This document shows positions 63,335 through 64,000 of a DNA stretch of 64,000 nucleotides, one piece after another. The DNA comes from JBHHZJ01 sp046758005 (GTDB lineage: Bacteria > Pseudomonadota > Alphaproteobacteria > Kiloniellales > J153), in assembly GCA_046758005.1 (NCBI GenBank), contig JBHHZJ010000005.1:3566-67565 (forward strand). Reading direction: 5' to 3'. Made by a program: the position numbers and the translations under genes. How positions within the stretch are numbered: position 1 is the stretch's first letter; each line of letters begins with the position of its first letter. The notes below the pieces were generated by a model. It had not been told where the DNA came from. It saw nothing but the letters and a program-made list of their open reading frames with translations, and searched no databases.

Positions 63335-63732
63335 TGGGCCGCCGCCTCCTTCGGCACCGGGCGCGGCCGCCCGTTCGCGTCGAGGGCCACGTAGACGAAA
63401 CGGCCCTCGGTGACCTTGACCCGCTCGCCGCGGCGGCGGCGCAGCGCCCAGGCCTCGAGCCGGATGGTGATCGACGTGCCGCCGATCCGTTCGATCTCGG
63501 TATAGACGCACAGCACGTCCCCGACGTAGACGGGAAGGTGAAAGGTCATGGCGGTCACCGCCACCGTGGCGACCCGCCCGCGGGCGCGCTGGGCGGCCGT
63601 GATGCCGCCCGCGATGTCCATCTGAGAGAGCACCCAGCCGCCGAAGATGTCGCCGCTGGGGTTGGCGTCGGCGGGCATCGCCAGGGTCCGGATGGCCAGT
63701 TCGCCGCGTGGGGTACCGCTTGGTTCCGCCAT
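63331..63732 (-). CDS. acyl-CoA thioesterase, YciA/hot-dog type
   Basis: A 133-aa hot-dog-fold thioesterase that hydrolyses acyl-CoA esters. The signature ADANPSGDIFGGWVLSQMD carries the catalytic Asp/Asn region, and THFLPVYVGDVLCVY-like sequence follows (here TFHLPVYVGDVLCVYTEIE). Length matches the family. ATG 63732 has AAAGGA upstream. It is divergent from parE across a 112-bp AT-rich spacer and shares a transcript with the small secreted-protein gene. Confidence 0.9.
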   Translation of the reverse strand: MAEPSGTPRGELAIRTLAMPADANPSGDIFGGWVLSQMDIAGGITAAQRARGRVATVAVTAMTFHLPVYVGDVLCVYTEIERIGGTSITIRLEAWALRRRRGERVKVTEGRFVYVALDANGRPRPVPKEAAAQ

Positions 63733-63844
63733 CAATCCTTTCCAAGGAGTTAACTATATGTTGTTAATAATTCTGCTATAACATACATGATAGGGCAAGT
63801 TTGTTACCGTGAGGCAGTCCACCGGGGGGCAAGGATCGAACAGG
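63733..63844. promoter_or_regulatory. divergent thioesterase/parE promoter region with a possible seven-codon leader
   Basis: A 112-bp AT-rich spacer. On the plus strand, AAGGAG (63744-63749) is followed 8 nt later by ATG 63758 and the short frame MLLIILL ending at a TAA (63779-63781), 63 nt before parE. TATAAC at 63777-63782 is a -10-like element for a start near 63790. The two readings exclude each other as they stand, since a start near 63790 would leave the leader untranscribed. Confidence 0.4.
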
Positions 63845-64000
63845 ATGTCGGACCTTTTCGAAAACCTGGCACGCAGCCAGGCCAGCTATTCGGCCAAGGA
63901 CATCGAGGTCCTCGAAGGCCTCGAGCCGGTGCGCCGGCGCCCGGCCATGTACATCGGCGGCAGCGACGAGCGCGCCATGCACCACCTGGTGGCCGAGCTG
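63845..64000 (+). CDS. parE: DNA topoisomerase IV subunit B (5' part, runs off the right edge)
   Basis: The first 52 codons of ParE, the ATPase subunit of topoisomerase IV, which decatenates daughter chromosomes with ParC. The N-terminus has [20 protein letters not shown] followed by [18 protein letters not shown], the GyrB/ParE ATPase entry segment; the short N-terminal strap and the [14 protein letters not shown] wording fit ParE better than GyrB. The rest lies outside the window. Confidence 0.88.
   Translation, partial: MSDLFENLARSQASYSAKDIEVLEGLEPVRRRPAMYIGGSDERAMHHLVAEL

Overview
The window is 64 kb of GC-rich chromosome from an alphaproteobacterium, most likely a Rhodospirillales-type lineage. 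The evidence is gene order and gene types: the rpsB-tsf-pyrH-frr-uppS-cdsA-dxr-rseP-bamA-skp-lpxD-fabZ-lpxA-lpxI envelope block, a 14-gene nuoA-N operon followed by birA-coaX-rnj, a short prolyl-tRNA synthetase without the editing insertion, LpxI in place of LpxH, a DUF1467 gene, and tig-clpP-clpX-lon-hup beside tRNA genes. No rRNA, IS element, prophage, plasmid or CRISPR signal was seen. The third-position GC bias produces long mirror-image open frames opposite nearly every gene; these were ignored.

Layout. 1-13.1 kb (minus strand): ribosomal protein S2 and EF-Ts, UMP kinase and RRF, then undecaprenyl diphosphate, CDP-diacylglycerol and DXP-pathway enzymes, outer-membrane assembly (RseP, BamA, Skp) and the first lipid A enzymes, running off the left edge in lpxI. 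13.3-19.8 kb: dnaE, a homocysteine methyltransferase homologue, lolD and a LolC/E permease. 19.9-25.5 kb: proS, then a less conserved stretch with a small secreted protein, a purine permease on the plus strand, a probable small RNA, 3-methyladenine glycosylase I, a DUF1467 membrane protein, methylmalonyl-CoA epimerase and a 2OG-Fe(II) oxygenase. 25.6-43.3 kb: RNase J, type III pantothenate kinase, biotin ligase and all 14 complex I subunits, in head-to-tail order with many 4-10 nt overlaps.

43.8-51.5 kb: tRNA-Asp, tRNA-Val, HU, Lon, ClpX, ClpP, trigger factor and tRNA-Leu, a protein quality-control cluster. 51.5-58.5 kb: an AceE-like thiamine enzyme without E2/E3 neighbours, a small conserved protein, NAD(P)HX repair, an HpcH/HpaI aldolase, a secreted Sel1/SPOR protein and tRNA-His. 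58.7-64 kb: an aminotransferase (plus strand), the glnB-glnA nitrogen-control operon behind a sigma-54-type promoter, two divergent small genes across an AT-rich operator-bearing spacer, a thioesterase with a small secreted protein, and the start of parE.

The window is mostly housekeeping and I see no complete unknown defence or mobile system. The least explained parts are regulatory: a probable ~150-nt RNA at 23.38-23.53 kb, perfect long inverted repeats at 19.82 and 21.87 kb, the operator-rich spacer at 62.4-62.6 kb beside a small helix-turn-helix gene, and a possible seven-codon leader ahead of parE.
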